DNA of 26,655 nt from contig NZQO01000047.1 of the NCBI GenBank assembly GCA_002693605.1, positions 1 to 26,655 on the forward strand, in the 5' to 3' direction. The stretch comes from Flavobacteriaceae bacterium (GTDB taxonomy: Bacteria > Bacteroidota > Bacteroidia > Flavobacteriales > Flavobacteriaceae). Below are positions 1-10,000 of this stretch, piece by piece. The translations under genes and the position numbers were made by a program. The notes beneath the pieces were generated by a model, which saw only the letters and a list, made by a program, of their open reading frames with translations, was not told the origin of the DNA and did no database searches. The first letter of the stretch is position 1. The number at the start of each line of letters is the position of its first letter.

Positions 1-1537
1 CATATTCGGTCTGCTTTTCCAGCGGGACGTCGCGCATCGATTTTTGGTTCTTTCCCTTCTTGCCTATCAGCTGCTCAATGGAAACGGGCGTGTAATTGAG
101 GTAGGTTTCGGCAAGCACGTCCATATTGTGTCGCATATCTGGGTTAATGAGGTAGTGCGCCAGCATGGTATCGAACAGTTTTCCCTTTACCGCCACGCCG
201 TATTTCGCCAATACCTTGATATCGTATTTCAGGTTTTGGCCTATCTTTTCAATTTTATCATTGGAGAAAAAAGGCTGAAGCTTTGCAATGAGCGAAGCTA
301 CCTCTTCCTTATTCTCGGGAAAGGGAAGGTAAAAACCCTTTCCGGTTTCCCAGGAAAATGCGATGCCAACGAGCTCGGCGACAAGCGGATCCAGGCTCGT
401 AGTTTCGGTATCAAAGCATACCGAAGCTTGCTTTAATAAATTGTCCAGAAATAATTTGGTGCCCATACCGGGTTGTACGGTCTGGTAGAAATGTTCTGTG
501 TCGCCAATGGTCCTGCGCGAGCTATATGCCTCGGCCCGCTCGTTCTGGCCTCCGTCGTCGCTAAATAGCGAGAACTGACCCGAGCCTGCCGTGCTAGCAA
601 CTTGCTTTGCCGAGGCCGTACTCGTAACCTGGGTCACTTCGGAAGCGCCTTCTGGAGAGAAAAGTTTCAGAAATTGGTCCTTCAACCTTCTAAACTCAAG
701 TTCCTCGAATATTTGCTGGACTTTTTGCGCATCGGGCTGCGACAGCTGAAAATCTTTCTCGTCGAAAGTCACGTCGCAATTGGTAAATATCGTGGCGAGC
801 TTTTTGGAAAGGATACCAAGTTCGGCGTGCTCCCTCACCTTTTCCTTCATCTTGCCCTTCAGCTTATCGGTATTCGCCAAGAGACCTTCCATAGAGCCAA
901 ACTCGGCAATAAACTTTTTGGCAGTTTTGTCGCCCACCCCCGGCAACCCGGGAATGTTGTCGCTGGCATCGCCCATCATGCCCAGGTAGTCGATTACCTG
1001 TTCGGGTTTTTCTACCCCAAATCGCTTCTTGACCTCGGGTATTCCCCAAATTTCGATGGCATTGCCCATTCGGGCGGGTCGGTACATGAAGATGTTTTCT
1101 GAAACGAGCTGGCCGAAATCCTTGTCGGGAGTGACCATGAAAACCTGAAAATTTTCCTTTTCGGCCTGTTTCGCGAGGGTGCCTATGATATCGTCGGCCT
1201 CCATCCCCGAAATCTCGATACACGGAATGTGCATGGCCTTAAGCAGGTCCTGAATGATGGGAATGGACTGCCGTATTGCATCGGGTGTCTCGTCGCGGTT
1301 GGCCTTATAATCCTCAAACATCTCGACGCGCTCGGCGCTGCCGTCCTTGTCGAAGCATACGGCCAGGTGGTCTGGCTTTTCGCGTCGAATCACATCGAAC
1401 AGCGAATTCATAAAACCCATAACCGCACTTGTGTCCTGGCCCTTGCTGTTAATGCGCGGATTTTTGATTAGGGCATAGTAGCCGCGAAATATGAGCGCAT
1501 ACGCGTCTAGGAGAAAGAGTCTATTTTGCTTGGCCAT
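1..1537 (-). CDS. polA: DNA polymerase I, N-terminal part (partial at left edge)
   Basis: The complementary strand reads from an ATG at 1537 through 512 codons without a stop and leaves the window. The start MAKQNRLFLLDAYALIF is the 5'-3' exonuclease (FEN) domain, with its metal-binding Asp in the DAYALI motif, the GMEADDIIG motif near residue 115 and the helix-hairpin-helix stretch GDASDNIPGLPGVGDKT near residue 190. A 3'-5' exonuclease domain follows with an apparently intact proofreading site: FDTETT near residue 376 and NLKYD near residue 436. The polymerase domain lies beyond the edge. The enzyme acts in Okazaki-fragment maturation and excision repair. It is the first gene of its transcript, because a terminator-like hairpin separates it from the gene upstream. 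Family assignment is secure. Confidence 0.97.
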   Translation of the reverse strand, partial: MAKQNRLFLLDAYALIFRGYYALIKNPRINSKGQDTSAVMGFMNSLFDVIRREKPDHLAVCFDKDGSAERVEMFEDYKANRDETPDAIRQSIPIIQDLLKAMHIPCIEISGMEADDIIGTLAKQAEKENFQVFMVTPDKDFGQLVSENIFMYRPARMGNAIEIWGIPEVKKRFGVEKPEQVIDYLGMMGDASDNIPGLPGVGDKTAKKFIAEFGSMEGLLANTDKLKGKMKEKVREHAELGILSKKLATIFTNCDVTFDEKDFQLSQPDAQKVQQIFEELEFRRLKDQFLKLFSPEGASEVTQVTSTASAKQVASTAGSGQFSLFSDDGGQNERAEAYSSRRTIGDTEHFYQTVQPGMGTKLFLDNLLKQASVCFDTETTSLDPLVAELVGIAFSWETGKGFYLPFPENKEEVASLIAKLQPFFSNDKIEKIGQNLKYDIKVLAKYGVAVKGKLFDTMLAHYLINPDMRHNMDVLAETYLNYTPVSIEQLIGKKGKNQKSMRDVPLEKQTEY

Positions 1538-1638
1538 AATAGTGTTTTAATCGGTTTGCCGAAGGGCGCAAAGTTGCGGTGAATTTGCTGCACCGCCTGC
1601 GCGAGGTGCCGGTTCGGCCTCGGTTATCTTGATTTCCC

Positions 1639-1646
1639 CAAAAGTA
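1639..1646 (-). promoter_or_regulatory. Candidate polA -7 element (TACTTTTG)
   Basis: Read on the minus strand this is TACTTTTG, matching the Bacteroidota -7 consensus TAnnTTTG, about 100 bp upstream of the polA start. No clear -33 TTG lies at the expected distance, so this rests on one box only. Confidence 0.35.
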
Positions 1647-1713
1647 AAAAGAAGGTTTTAGAAATTGACCATTTCCGAAGAAAATAAGGGGAACGCAAAT
1701 ATCCCAAAATAAA

Positions 1714-1743
1714 GAAAAGCCATCACGAGAGTGATGACTTTTC
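1714..1743. terminator. Bidirectional intrinsic terminator-like hairpin
   Basis: The arms GAAAAGCCATCAC and GTGATGACTTTTC pair with one mismatch (12 pairs) around a GAGA loop. An A-tract on one side and a T-tract on the other make it usable in either direction. It sits in the 377-bp gap between the asparaginase gene and polA, both on the minus strand, and should end the asparaginase transcript before polA. A second small hairpin, TCAGCC-ATT-GGCTGA, lies at 1761-1775 without a T-tract. Nothing else is apparent in this gap. Confidence 0.6.
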
Positions 1744-1914
1744 GCCCCAAATTTGATCGGTCAGCCATTGGCTGAACAACCTACTTATGTACGGCTAAAT
1801 TACTAAAAATTTGTGTATCGTGCCCAACTATCTGCAAATTCATGGAAAAATACGTAATTATACGTAGGTGTAATAGACTGTTTTACTGATTGTTGAACTA
1901 TAAATTAGCCGCTT

Positions 1915-2910
1915 TCATTTCAGGAAACTAGGTGAAGTAATAGTTTCATTCTTGCCATCTTGGTATTTCATCATAGCGAACCCGGAGTGTATACAGTACG
2001 AGCCTATTTCACCAGCCTTATTCATGGCGATGTATGCCACTTGAAAATTCGTGTGGTCTGGGTTCTTGGTTACCACACGGTGCACGGCTTCCTCGCATGC
2101 TTTTTGCGGTGAGTATCCTTGCCGCATCAGTTCCACAATTAGGAAACTGCCTACCGTTTTCAGTATTTCCTCGCCCATACCGGTGCCCACAGCCCCGCCT
2201 ACGTCATTGTCGAGGAAGAGTCCACTACCTATAATGGGTGAATCGCCCACGCGCCCTTTCATTTTATAGGAAAGTCCGGAGGTGCTACAAGCACCGGCAA
2301 TATCGCCCTGGGCGTCTATGGCGAGCATACCTATGGTATCGTGGTTTTCGATATTGATAATAGGTTTGTACTCACTGGTTTTTAGCCATTCCTTCCACTG
2401 CTGCGTGGCAGTTTCGGTAAGGAGGTTTTCTTTTTTAAATCCGTTGGCATAGGCAAATTCCTCGGCACCCTTGCCCGCCAGCATAAAGTGGGGCGTATTT
2501 TCCATTACCTTTCGGGCCAAGGCGGCCACGTGGGTGATGTTCTCAACGCAGGCCACTGCCCCGCAATCGCCGTTAGGCGCCATAACACAGGCGTCGAGTG
2601 TAACGTTTCCTTCGCGATCGGGCGTGCCGCCCTTTCCCACTGTGGTATTTTTTAGGTTGGCTTCTTCCACCGCTACTCCTATAATTACGGCATCTAGCGC
2701 CGCGGCATTGCGCTCAAGGGCTTCACCGGCTTGTTTTGAGGCATTGCTGAACGCCCAGGTGCAAATGGCAATGGGCGTCACGTTATTGGATTTTCTTTCC
2801 ATTGAATTTTTCTTTTTCTGAATATGTAAGCCGAATGGGGCCGCTCCCACAAGCGTGCTGCTGGTGATGCTCGATAGGAATGCAATCGACAGAAATTGGC
2901 GGCGGTCCAT
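1915..2910 (-). CDS. Exported N4-(beta-N-acetylglucosaminyl)-L-asparaginase (glycosylasparaginase)
   Basis: This is an Ntn-hydrolase that cleaves the GlcNAc-Asn bond of N-glycan remnants after autoproteolysis exposes a catalytic threonine. The self-cleavage site is visible as NHDTIGM, with the nucleophile at Thr192. The conserved VGKGGTPD (about 91-98) and the GRVGDSP / GSGLFLDN / GAVGTGMGE stretches that line the active site follow the family order. The frame stays open upstream to a TTG at 3087, but the ATG at 2910 is preferred: it gives MDRRQFLSIAFLSS, a twin-arginine-like export signal, and 331 aa, close to the known flavobacterial enzyme. The longer version would overlap the divergent phosphoesterase gene. 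Location is probably the periplasm. Confidence 0.93.
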   Translation of the reverse strand: MDRRQFLSIAFLSSITSSTLVGAAPFGLHIQKKKNSMERKSNNVTPIAICTWAFSNASKQAGEALERNAAALDAVIIGVAVEEANLKNTTVGKGGTPDREGNVTLDACVMAPNGDCGAVACVENITHVAALARKVMENTPHFMLAGKGAEEFAYANGFKKENLLTETATQQWKEWLKTSEYKPIINIENHDTIGMLAIDAQGDIAGACSTSGLSYKMKGRVGDSPIIGSGLFLDNDVGGAVGTGMGEEILKTVGSFLIVELMRQGYSPQKACEEAVHRVVTKNPDHTNFQVAYIAMNKAGEIGSYCIHSGFAMMKYQDGKNETITSPSFLK

Positions 2911-2997
2911 TATTGGGCAGTTCAATCTTGAGTTTTGAAAGGTAGCGAAAACAGTTAAATAAAAGTAAATCAGCCAAGCGCCATTTCCAAAAGGCCT

Positions 2998-3005
2998 TAT
3001 CTTTA
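2998..3005 (+). promoter_or_regulatory. Candidate -7 element for the phosphoesterase gene (TATCTTTA)
   Basis: TATCTTTA differs from TAnnTTTG only in the last base and lies 25 bp before the ATG at 3031, in the 120-bp divergent gap shared with the asparaginase gene. No convincing -33 box is seen. Confidence 0.3.
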
Positions 3006-3030
3006 ACCCCGTCTCAAACACTACACATAC

Positions 3031-4257
3031 ATGCGCTGGCTCCTTTTCATTGCTTTTTATATTTTGGTAGATATCTATGCTTTCCAAGCGTTGCGTACGG
3101 TAACCCGGAGTTGGTGGGCATACGGGCTTTACGTGCTGTTTTCGGTGCTGGTGCTGTTTGCCCTAATATATCAGCTTAATTTTGCTGAACCAAGAAGGGT
3201 AATGGCTCCCGGTAGTATGTACATCTTTGGGTTTTTTCTGGCGTTGTTGGTACCCAAATTGGTAATGATCATTTTCATGTTCGGTGAGGATGTTATTCGA
3301 CTGTTCGTAGGGCTCTTTTCGAAAATTGGTGGAAACAGTGACGGTTTCTACATTCCGTCGCGCAGAAAATTCATCAGCACGGTCGCACTGGGTCTGGCAG
3401 CAATACCCTTTGCCTCGTTGCTCTACGGCATGTACCAAGGAAAATATAATTACAAGGTCCTGAAGTACGCCTTGGAATTTGACGATCTGCCCGAAGCATT
3501 TGACGGGTACACGCTCACGCAAATAAGCGATATCCACAGCGGCAGTTTCGACAACGCCCACAAAATTGAGTACGCCATAAACCTGATAAACGAGCAGCAG
3601 AGCGACATCATCGTCTTTACGGGCGATTTGGTAAACAACGTAGCTTCTGAAATGGAATCCTGGAAATCGCTCTTCAAGAATCTTACGGCGAAAGATGGGG
3701 TTTTTTCCGTTTTGGGAAACCACGATTATGGCGATTACGTGTCTTGGGAGACCGAGGCCGCGAAAAAGGAGAATTTGGATACGCTGAAGAAGATACAGCA
3801 AGAAATGGGCTGGAAGCTGTTACTGAATGAGCACGTTACCCTTCAGCGTAATTCAGATGCGATACGTTTGGTGGGCGTAGAAAATTGGGGCGAGGGCGGC
3901 TTCAAAAAAGTGGGCGACCTCGACCTTGCCAGTGAGGGTCTTTCCGAAAACGATTTCAAGATCCTGCTTAGCCACGACCCATCGCATTGGCAATCGAAGG
4001 TAAAGGAACACCCCAAGAATTTTCAGTTAACCCTTAGCGGACATACGCATGGTATGCAGTTTGGTATTGAAATACCGGGTTGGTTTAAGTGGAGCCCGGT
4101 AAAGTATAGATACGAAAACTGGGCCGGTATCTACGAAGAGATGGGCCGATTCATTAACGTTAACAGAGGCTTCGGCTATCTGGGCTATCCAGGCCGGGTG
4201 GGCATATGGCCAGAAATTACCGTAATTAAGCTGAAAAAGCGACGGCAGAGCGCATAA
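3031..4257 (+). CDS. Membrane-anchored calcineurin-like metallophosphoesterase
   Basis: The N-terminal 135 residues hold about four hydrophobic helices (roughly 1-20, 30-48, 62-98 and 114-133), the last preceded by RRKFI. A calcineurin-type phosphoesterase domain follows with all metal-binding motifs in order: DIH at 167-169, GDL at 198-200, GNHD at 229-232, SHDP at 314-317 and GHTHG at 337-341. This layout matches the YkuE/YaeI-like group of membrane phosphoesterases, some of which act on lipid head groups; the substrate here cannot be read from sequence. The catalytic domain should face the periplasm if the RR-helix is exported. It is 408 aa, normal for the type. The thioredoxin-like gene follows 54 bp downstream but has its own promoter box. 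Confidence 0.92.
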   Translation: MRWLLFIAFYILVDIYAFQALRTVTRSWWAYGLYVLFSVLVLFALIYQLNFAEPRRVMAPGSMYIFGFFLALLVPKLVMIIFMFGEDVIRLFVGLFSKIGGNSDGFYIPSRRKFISTVALGLAAIPFASLLYGMYQGKYNYKVLKYALEFDDLPEAFDGYTLTQISDIHSGSFDNAHKIEYAINLINEQQSDIIVFTGDLVNNVASEMESWKSLFKNLTAKDGVFSVLGNHDYGDYVSWETEAAKKENLDTLKKIQQEMGWKLLLNEHVTLQRNSDAIRLVGVENWGEGGFKKVGDLDLASEGLSENDFKILLSHDPSHWQSKVKEHPKNFQLTLSGHTHGMQFGIEIPGWFKWSPVKYRYENWAGIYEEMGRFINVNRGFGYLGYPGRVGIWPEITVIKLKKRRQSA

Positions 4258-4271
4258 TTGGTGGGAAATGC

Positions 4272-4279
4272 TATATTTG
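4272..4279 (+). promoter_or_regulatory. Candidate -7 element for the thioredoxin-like gene (TATATTTG)
   Basis: A perfect TAnnTTTG match 32 bp before the ATG at 4312, within the 54-bp gap after the phosphoesterase. No TTG is found at 17-23 bp upstream. Confidence 0.45.
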
Positions 4280-4311
4280 TAGTACAATTGTTCAAGAAAC
4301 ACTTTAAGTAG

Positions 4312-4608
4312 ATGTCTAAATTTGGAGAATTAATTGAAACTAGAGTGCCCGTGCTGTTAGACTTCTACGCAGAATGGGACGACGCCAGCACCACGATGCA
4401 TCCCGTTTTGCGCGACGTTGCTGCGGCCTTGGGCGATAAGGCCCGCGTTATCAAAATTGACGTTGACAAGAACCAAGAGCTTTCCGAAGCACTTCGGGTA
4501 AAGGGACTTCCCACCTTAATGATCTACAAGAACGGCGAGATGAAGTGGCGCCAGAGTGGCGAACAAGATGCCAATACCATCATCGGGTTGCTGAAAGAAT
4601 ACGTGTAA
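4312..4608 (+). CDS. Thioredoxin-fold protein lacking the CxxC active site
   Basis: The 98-residue protein is a single thioredoxin domain: VLLDFYAEW at about 14-22, IKIDVDKN for the central strand, and the cis-proline loop KGLPTLMIYKNG. Where thioredoxins carry WCGPC, this protein has WDDAST, so both redox cysteines are missing and the protein contains no cysteine at all. It therefore cannot be a dithiol oxidoreductase and may be a binding or scaffold protein. No signal peptide is visible, so it is cytoplasmic. Fold assignment is strong; the function is unknown. Confidence 0.9.
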   Translation: MSKFGELIETRVPVLLDFYAEWDDASTTMHPVLRDVAAALGDKARVIKIDVDKNQELSEALRVKGLPTLMIYKNGEMKWRQSGEQDANTIIGLLKEYV

Positions 4609-4835
4609 ACAGACCGCTTCCTTTTTTATTTTACCATAAAAATTGTATCTTATTACGGATCAATAATTTGGGCTGTTTTTCATTGTGCCAAAAATTAAAT
4701 GTTAAACCTTGAAAATTTAACATTTATACGTGTGTATTATTCCCTTTCGTAGTTATATTCGCCCCCGTTTTTATATTGTAAAATCCCACATAAGTTCTTG
4801 ATTTATTTATTTTTAACCTCACAACTCCCCAAGTT

Positions 4836-6329
4836 ATGAAACCTACTTACCTACTAACGGCGTTTGCCGTGTGTGCTATTGTCACTTTTTCTTCGGCTCA
4901 AGTGGGCATTGGCACAGTAAATCCAAATGCATCTTCCGTACTCGACATTCAATCTACCACCAAAGGGCTCTTGGCACCGCGAATGACCACTGCGCAGCGC
5001 AACGCAATTGCAAGCCCGGCAGAATCGCTGTTGGTTTTCGACACCGAATTGGACGCTTTTTATTTCTACAATACCACAACCAGTAGTTGGACGAAACTGA
5101 ACAATGCTGCTGGCGATAAGCGGAACAACTATAAGTTGGTTAAATCTGCTGCCGACTTAGCCCCAGAGCTTGCGGCGGGAGGCGGGAGCAAGTACATGCT
5201 CACCTCGAATACGCTTTACGAGATTAACGGCCTAATCGCGTTAACCGCTCCCATCGATTTAAACGATGCATATGTTTCGGGCCTAGATGCAAATGAAGAT
5301 ATATTGAGCTTTGCCGGCGGTACAGTTTTTAGTGGAAATACAGGAGGGAGTATCCGAAATGTAACATTGAAAGGTGCTAGGGCATTTAATTTCACAGGGC
5401 CTGGCATTACATCGCCCTCTTCACTTTTAATTCAAAATACCATCGTTGACGGAATGACAACTAATGTGGGCACTGTGAATGGATTCGGCTTATACTTTGG
5501 TAATATCGTTCAGTTCATAAATAACGCTAGCGGAATTACCTACAGTAATATTGGTAATTTACTATTGAATAATCAAGCTTGGTTGGCAAGCAATAACGGA
5601 ACTTTTGAAACTTTCACGGGTACTTTTGGTCTCATTGAGAAAGTGAGCGGGTTTAGCTCGGTGGATGCATCGGATATTGCAATCGATGTAAGTTCAAACC
5701 CAATAGTTGCAAACGGCGTGATATTGGGAACGGTGTTCTCTGGGACCACTTCTGCCCCTTCGGGATATATAAAGCGATATACTACTGGATCGTTTACAGG
5801 TTATAACTTTACCAACAACTGGACCGTAAACTGTCCTGGTTTACCGAGGGAGAGTGATGATGTCGCGACAGGAACCATATTTATTCAGAGAAATTCTACG
5901 TCATCTAACCCCTCTTTTAATATTTCCGGTTCGGCCTCTGTCGAGGGAATAACAGATGCTAGTAACTTATTTCGTATGTCCCGGACGGTAGGTGCTTTAA
6001 CTAATAATATTTTGCAATATAGTGGTAAAAAAACGAGAACGTTTAGCGTGAGTGGTACGTTGTCATATCAGCCTACGCAAAATACTGGAGGGCTTACCTC
6101 CTCTATTCACGCATTTTATTTAAGAAGATATGATGAGAATGGGTTAACGGTTGCCATTCCATTGGGTACAGAGGTTTATGAGGAGGCTAACGATAATGAT
6201 GTAAGGGCAATACCACTATCGGGTACCATCGTATTAAATCCCGGCGATTATGTTCGGGTGTTCGGTCAATTGATTTCGGGGAATAGGAATATGATTAGAG
6301 CATATTCTTTGAGTTTAACCTTGGAATAG
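4836..6329 (+). CDS. Secreted beta-rich surface protein with tailspike-like layout
   Basis: No enzyme family is recognised. Residues 1-21 are a clear signal peptide ending SSA-Q. Residues 22-90 hold the block common at the N-terminus of flavobacterial surface proteins: VGIGT.NP, S.VLDIQSTTKGLLAPRMT, then LLVFDTELDAFYFYN and W.KL. About 100-290 is rich in short repeated hydrophobic/Asn/Gly strands (for example NVTLKGARAFNF and NLLLNNQAWL), suggesting a parallel beta-helix. The last 110 residues look like a compact beta-sandwich, of the kind that caps trimeric fibres or C1q/TNF-like heads. No type IX secretion C-terminal signal is obvious. A weak -7 box (TATATTCG, 4754-4761) lies upstream. It faces the deacetylase gene tail to tail. 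Secretion is well supported; the structural reading is inference. Confidence 0.8.
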   Translation: MKPTYLLTAFAVCAIVTFSSAQVGIGTVNPNASSVLDIQSTTKGLLAPRMTTAQRNAIASPAESLLVFDTELDAFYFYNTTTSSWTKLNNAAGDKRNNYKLVKSAADLAPELAAGGGSKYMLTSNTLYEINGLIALTAPIDLNDAYVSGLDANEDILSFAGGTVFSGNTGGSIRNVTLKGARAFNFTGPGITSPSSLLIQNTIVDGMTTNVGTVNGFGLYFGNIVQFINNASGITYSNIGNLLLNNQAWLASNNGTFETFTGTFGLIEKVSGFSSVDASDIAIDVSSNPIVANGVILGTVFSGTTSAPSGYIKRYTTGSFTGYNFTNNWTVNCPGLPRESDDVATGTIFIQRNSTSSNPSFNISGSASVEGITDASNLFRMSRTVGALTNNILQYSGKKTRTFSVSGTLSYQPTQNTGGLTSSIHAFYLRRYDENGLTVAIPLGTEVYEEANDNDVRAIPLSGTIVLNPGDYVRVFGQLISGNRNMIRAYSLSLTLE

Positions 6330-6373
6330 TTTTCTTGGTTATAATTCGTAGAGGTTAGCTAGTAATACAACAC

Positions 6374-6994
6374 CTATTTATTGTTAGTTAAGCTCTTTAC
6401 AATCTTCGGCAAAACATGCCGAAGGTTTTTTTCTGCCTTTAGACTGTCGTGAAAAACGACAATTTTACCCGGGGCGAGGTGTTTTACAATGTTGTTATAG
6501 CAACCCTCGGGAGTTTCCGAAGTGTCAAAATCATAGCTCAAAATACTCCACATCACAATTTCATAGCCTTCTTCCCGAAGCATTGTAGCCTGGCGGGAAG
6601 TTAGCCTCCCGTAAGGTGGCCGGAACAGTTTTTGGCCGTTCCCCTGCCAGTCTGCCGCGGTGCGGTCCATCTGGCGCGCTGCCTTTAGCGCGTTATTCAG
6701 GTAGGTTTCGGTATCTGTTTTCCAACCGTTCAGGTGGTTGTGGGTATGGTTGCCTACGCGGTGGCCCTCGCCAACAATTCGCTTAAAAATAGCAGGGTGC
6801 CTGCGCACGTTATCGCCAATGCAAAAGAAAGAGGCCTTGACGTTATGCGCCTTTAAGAGGTCGAGCACCCAGGGCGTAACCTCCGGAATGGGGCCATCGT
6901 CGAACGTGAGCTGCATCGAGGTACCTTGCGGCACCTCCCAGACCCTGTTGGGATAGAGCCAACGAACGAATTTGGGCGGTGTTACCAGTTTCAT
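6374..6994 (-). CDS. NodB-family polysaccharide deacetylase
   Basis: This carbohydrate esterase family 4 protein removes N- or O-acetyl groups from a polysaccharide. The motifs are complete: TFDDGP at 30-35 (catalytic Asp and first metal Asp), HTHNH at 83-87 (metal histidines), RPPYG at 125-129 and VFHDS near 180-184 (catalytic His). It is 206 aa, a bare NodB domain with no signal peptide or membrane anchor visible. It starts 6 bp after the stop of the DUF2723 gene and is surely co-transcribed with it, which hints at a shared role in envelope glycan or glycoprotein processing. The substrate is unknown. Confidence 0.93.
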   Translation of the reverse strand: MKLVTPPKFVRWLYPNRVWEVPQGTSMQLTFDDGPIPEVTPWVLDLLKAHNVKASFFCIGDNVRRHPAIFKRIVGEGHRVGNHTHNHLNGWKTDTETYLNNALKAARQMDRTAADWQGNGQKLFRPPYGRLTSRQATMLREEGYEIVMWSILSYDFDTSETPEGCYNNIVKHLAPGKIVVFHDSLKAEKNLRHVLPKIVKSLTNNK

Positions 6995-7000
6995 GGTGGC

Positions 7001-10000
7001 CTATTTGTCCAGTATGGCGTCCATAACCTCCTCGGAAAGTGTGTCAGACAATATTTCGGCCGTATCTTCCCGTTGCAGTTTCTGTTCTACATCTACCCCT
7101 TCGTTGGCATTGTAGAAATGCCTGAACATGCGTATGTACTCGTTGAACTTTTGCGCCTCGGCCCTGGCGAGTTCTTCCTCATCCATTACAATAAGGATAT
7201 CTACCAAGCTCCGGTAACGTTCCATGGTGCTGATTATCTCATCGGCGAGGGGGTACTGGCGGTTCACCTTAATGCCACTGAAATAGCGCAATTTTTCCTG
7301 GTATATTTTCGCAACCGATTGGTATACGGCCCGGGCCTTTTGCGGGGCGCCCACTTCGTAATACCCCAGGACATAAGGCTCTAGCAGGGAGTAATATTCA
7401 AAATATTCAACAGGCATTTTTTCCATAGCGAGGTCTAGTACGTTTTCGGCTTTTTCCTTTTTGCCCTCGTTTAGCAGTGCCTCGGCCAATCGTGCTAGGT
7501 TGCTTCGGTAGGTAATCCCGTTCCTGCGGGTTTCGGTATCGTGGTAAATGTCTGGACTGCCGCTGTTGCCCCAGTCCCATTCCATCACGATATCGTACAT
7601 CTTGTCGGCGTCGATGCGGCCCATATCGAACGGGTTCCGCTTATCCAGCGGCGTTTTAATGGGCACCAATTTATATACTAGGCCATCTAGCTGAAGGTAG
7701 TCCTTCATGTATAGGTAGTCCTCGTCGCCGAAACTCCCGCCGCTAAAATAAATGGGACGTTCCCAATTGTTGTTCGCAATAATGTCGAGCATGAGAAGCC
7801 GGTTCTTATAAAGGACGTCGCTTTTCAGGGTAAGGTAGATTTCATCTACAATTTTATCGGCATCTTTTTCTGCTACAATTCCATTGCGGAGCACGGCTTC
7901 CTTATCTACCGGAATTCGAATAACCTTCGAGGGGAAGGTGTTTATTTGCTGCCCGCTCTGCATTTCTACCTTCGTAACTGGGCTATCGTCTGCCACAAAA
8001 TTCATCCACTGGCCAATGTCCACCGTGTCCTTGGTTGTTTGTTGAAAAAGGATATAATCGCGGGTGCCGTAAGAATATTTGTCGTGCGTTAACTGTGACG
8101 GAATGGGGTCGCTCGTATAGGCTTTCTTCTTCATGTCGTCTATGTACCAATCGGTAGCGAATAGCGACGTGTTTACGATGCGCACGTCCTGGCGGTGGCC
8201 TTCTATACCCTGTGCATACCAAAGCGCGAAGGTATCGTTGTCTCCAATGGTGAAAAGAATGGCATTTTCATCGACCGAGTCGAGATACATCTTCGCCATG
8301 GACTGTGCGGTGTACCTGTCTGACCGATCGTGGTCGTCCCAGTTTTGGGTCGCCAACAGTACGGGTGCCGCCAGGGTCGTGGCCGCAAGGACCACGGGCA
8401 ATGCTATTTTGGGTGAAATATATTCCCGGGCCATATCGTACAGGGCGTACACGCCAAAACCTATCCACATGGCGAAGACATAGAACGAACCTACCAGGGC
8501 GTAATCTCGCTCCCGCGGTTCGAAGGGCCGTTCGTTGAGGTAGACCTTTAGGGCCAAGCCAGTAAAGAGGAAGAACACCAATAACACCCAAAAGTTTTTC
8601 CAATCTTTCTTGGCGTGGAAAACGATACCGAATATTCCCAACAACAAGGGGAGGAAGTAATAAGTGTTACGGGCCTTATTGCCGGCCACGTCGCTAGGGA
8701 GATTTTCCTGTGAGCCTAAGCGCATTTCATCTATGAAGTTAATGCCGCTAAGCCAATTGCCGTGCAAATCGTCGCCCTGACCCTGTACATCGTCCTGCCT
8801 GCCGGTAAAATTCCACATAAAGTAGCGCCAGTACATATAACCAAACTGGTGCTGGAACATAAACCGGATATTGTCCACGAAGGAGGGTGGCTCGATGTCG
8901 AGAAACGGACCGAAATCCTTGAGGAAGGCATGGTAATCTTCCGCCTCAACGACGCCTTGGTTGTAGGCCTCGCGAAATCGCGCTACTTCCTCCACCAGGC
9001 GTCCCTCGCCCGAGTATTCCGGTTTTATCGAAAAATCGAGTCCGTTGGTGTAGCTCAAATAATTGGCATTATGGTCTAAGCTCCACATACGCGGAAGAAA
9101 TACCTTGTGGTCGTCGTCAAAATTTTGCGAGGCATTCTCGTAGTCGTTAACGATTACGTACGTGCCGGTTTCCTCGTCCTGCTCGTATTTCGGCTTATCG
9201 TCCTTGTACGGATTTTCCTCATCGATACCGGCATAGGCTTCGGTAAATTGGGGGCCGTAGAACAAGTGCGTCTCGGGGTATTGCTCGCGGTTGTAATAGG
9301 CGAGCAGCTCCCTGGCGTTGTTCGGATTGTTTTCGTTAATTACCGTTCCCGCGTTGGCACGCACCGGCAGCATAAGCCAACTGGAAAAACCGATGAAAAT
9401 GAACAATACGCACAACAGTAGCGTATTGAGCTGGCCAAAGCCTCTTTGGCGCGTGTAGCGCAATCCGAAATAGAAAAGGGCTATAAATAGGATTCCGGCA
9501 ATAACGGTGCCCGAGTTGAACGGGAGACCCACCGTATTGACAAAGAAAATTTCCGAAGCGCTAAAGAACTTCATCGTCATGGGCAGCAATAGCTTGAAGA
9601 TGAACAGCAAAACCGCTATGGTAACCGCAAGGGCAATGATGAAATTCTTTGCCGTGACATTTTTATAATTTTTGAAAAAATACAGAAACCCAATGGCCGG
9701 AATGGTGAGCAGGGCCATAAAGTGAACCCCGAAGGATAGGCCAATTATAAACGAAATCAAGATAACCCAACGGTCGCCCCGCGGGGTGTTCATTTCCCGC
9801 TCCCAGCGCAGGGCGGCGTAGAACAAAATGGCCAAGAGGAAATTGGCCATGGCATATACCTCGGCTTCAACGGCATTAAACCAAAAGCTATCGGTAAAGG
9901 CGAAGGCAAGCGAGCCTACTGCCGCGCTTCCCAAGATGGCGTAGTTTGTATTCTTGCCTATTTCGCTATGGGCCAAAACTACCTTTTGCAATAATATGGT

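Noticed and set aside
2911..3087. 59-residue N-terminal extension of the asparaginase frame
   Set aside because: It starts at a TTG, would overlap the divergent phosphoesterase gene, and would place the export signal in the interior of the protein.
8133..9421. Several open frames on the plus strand opposite the DUF2723 gene
   Set aside because: They are antisense shadows of a well-supported 1098-aa coding sequence and show no family features.
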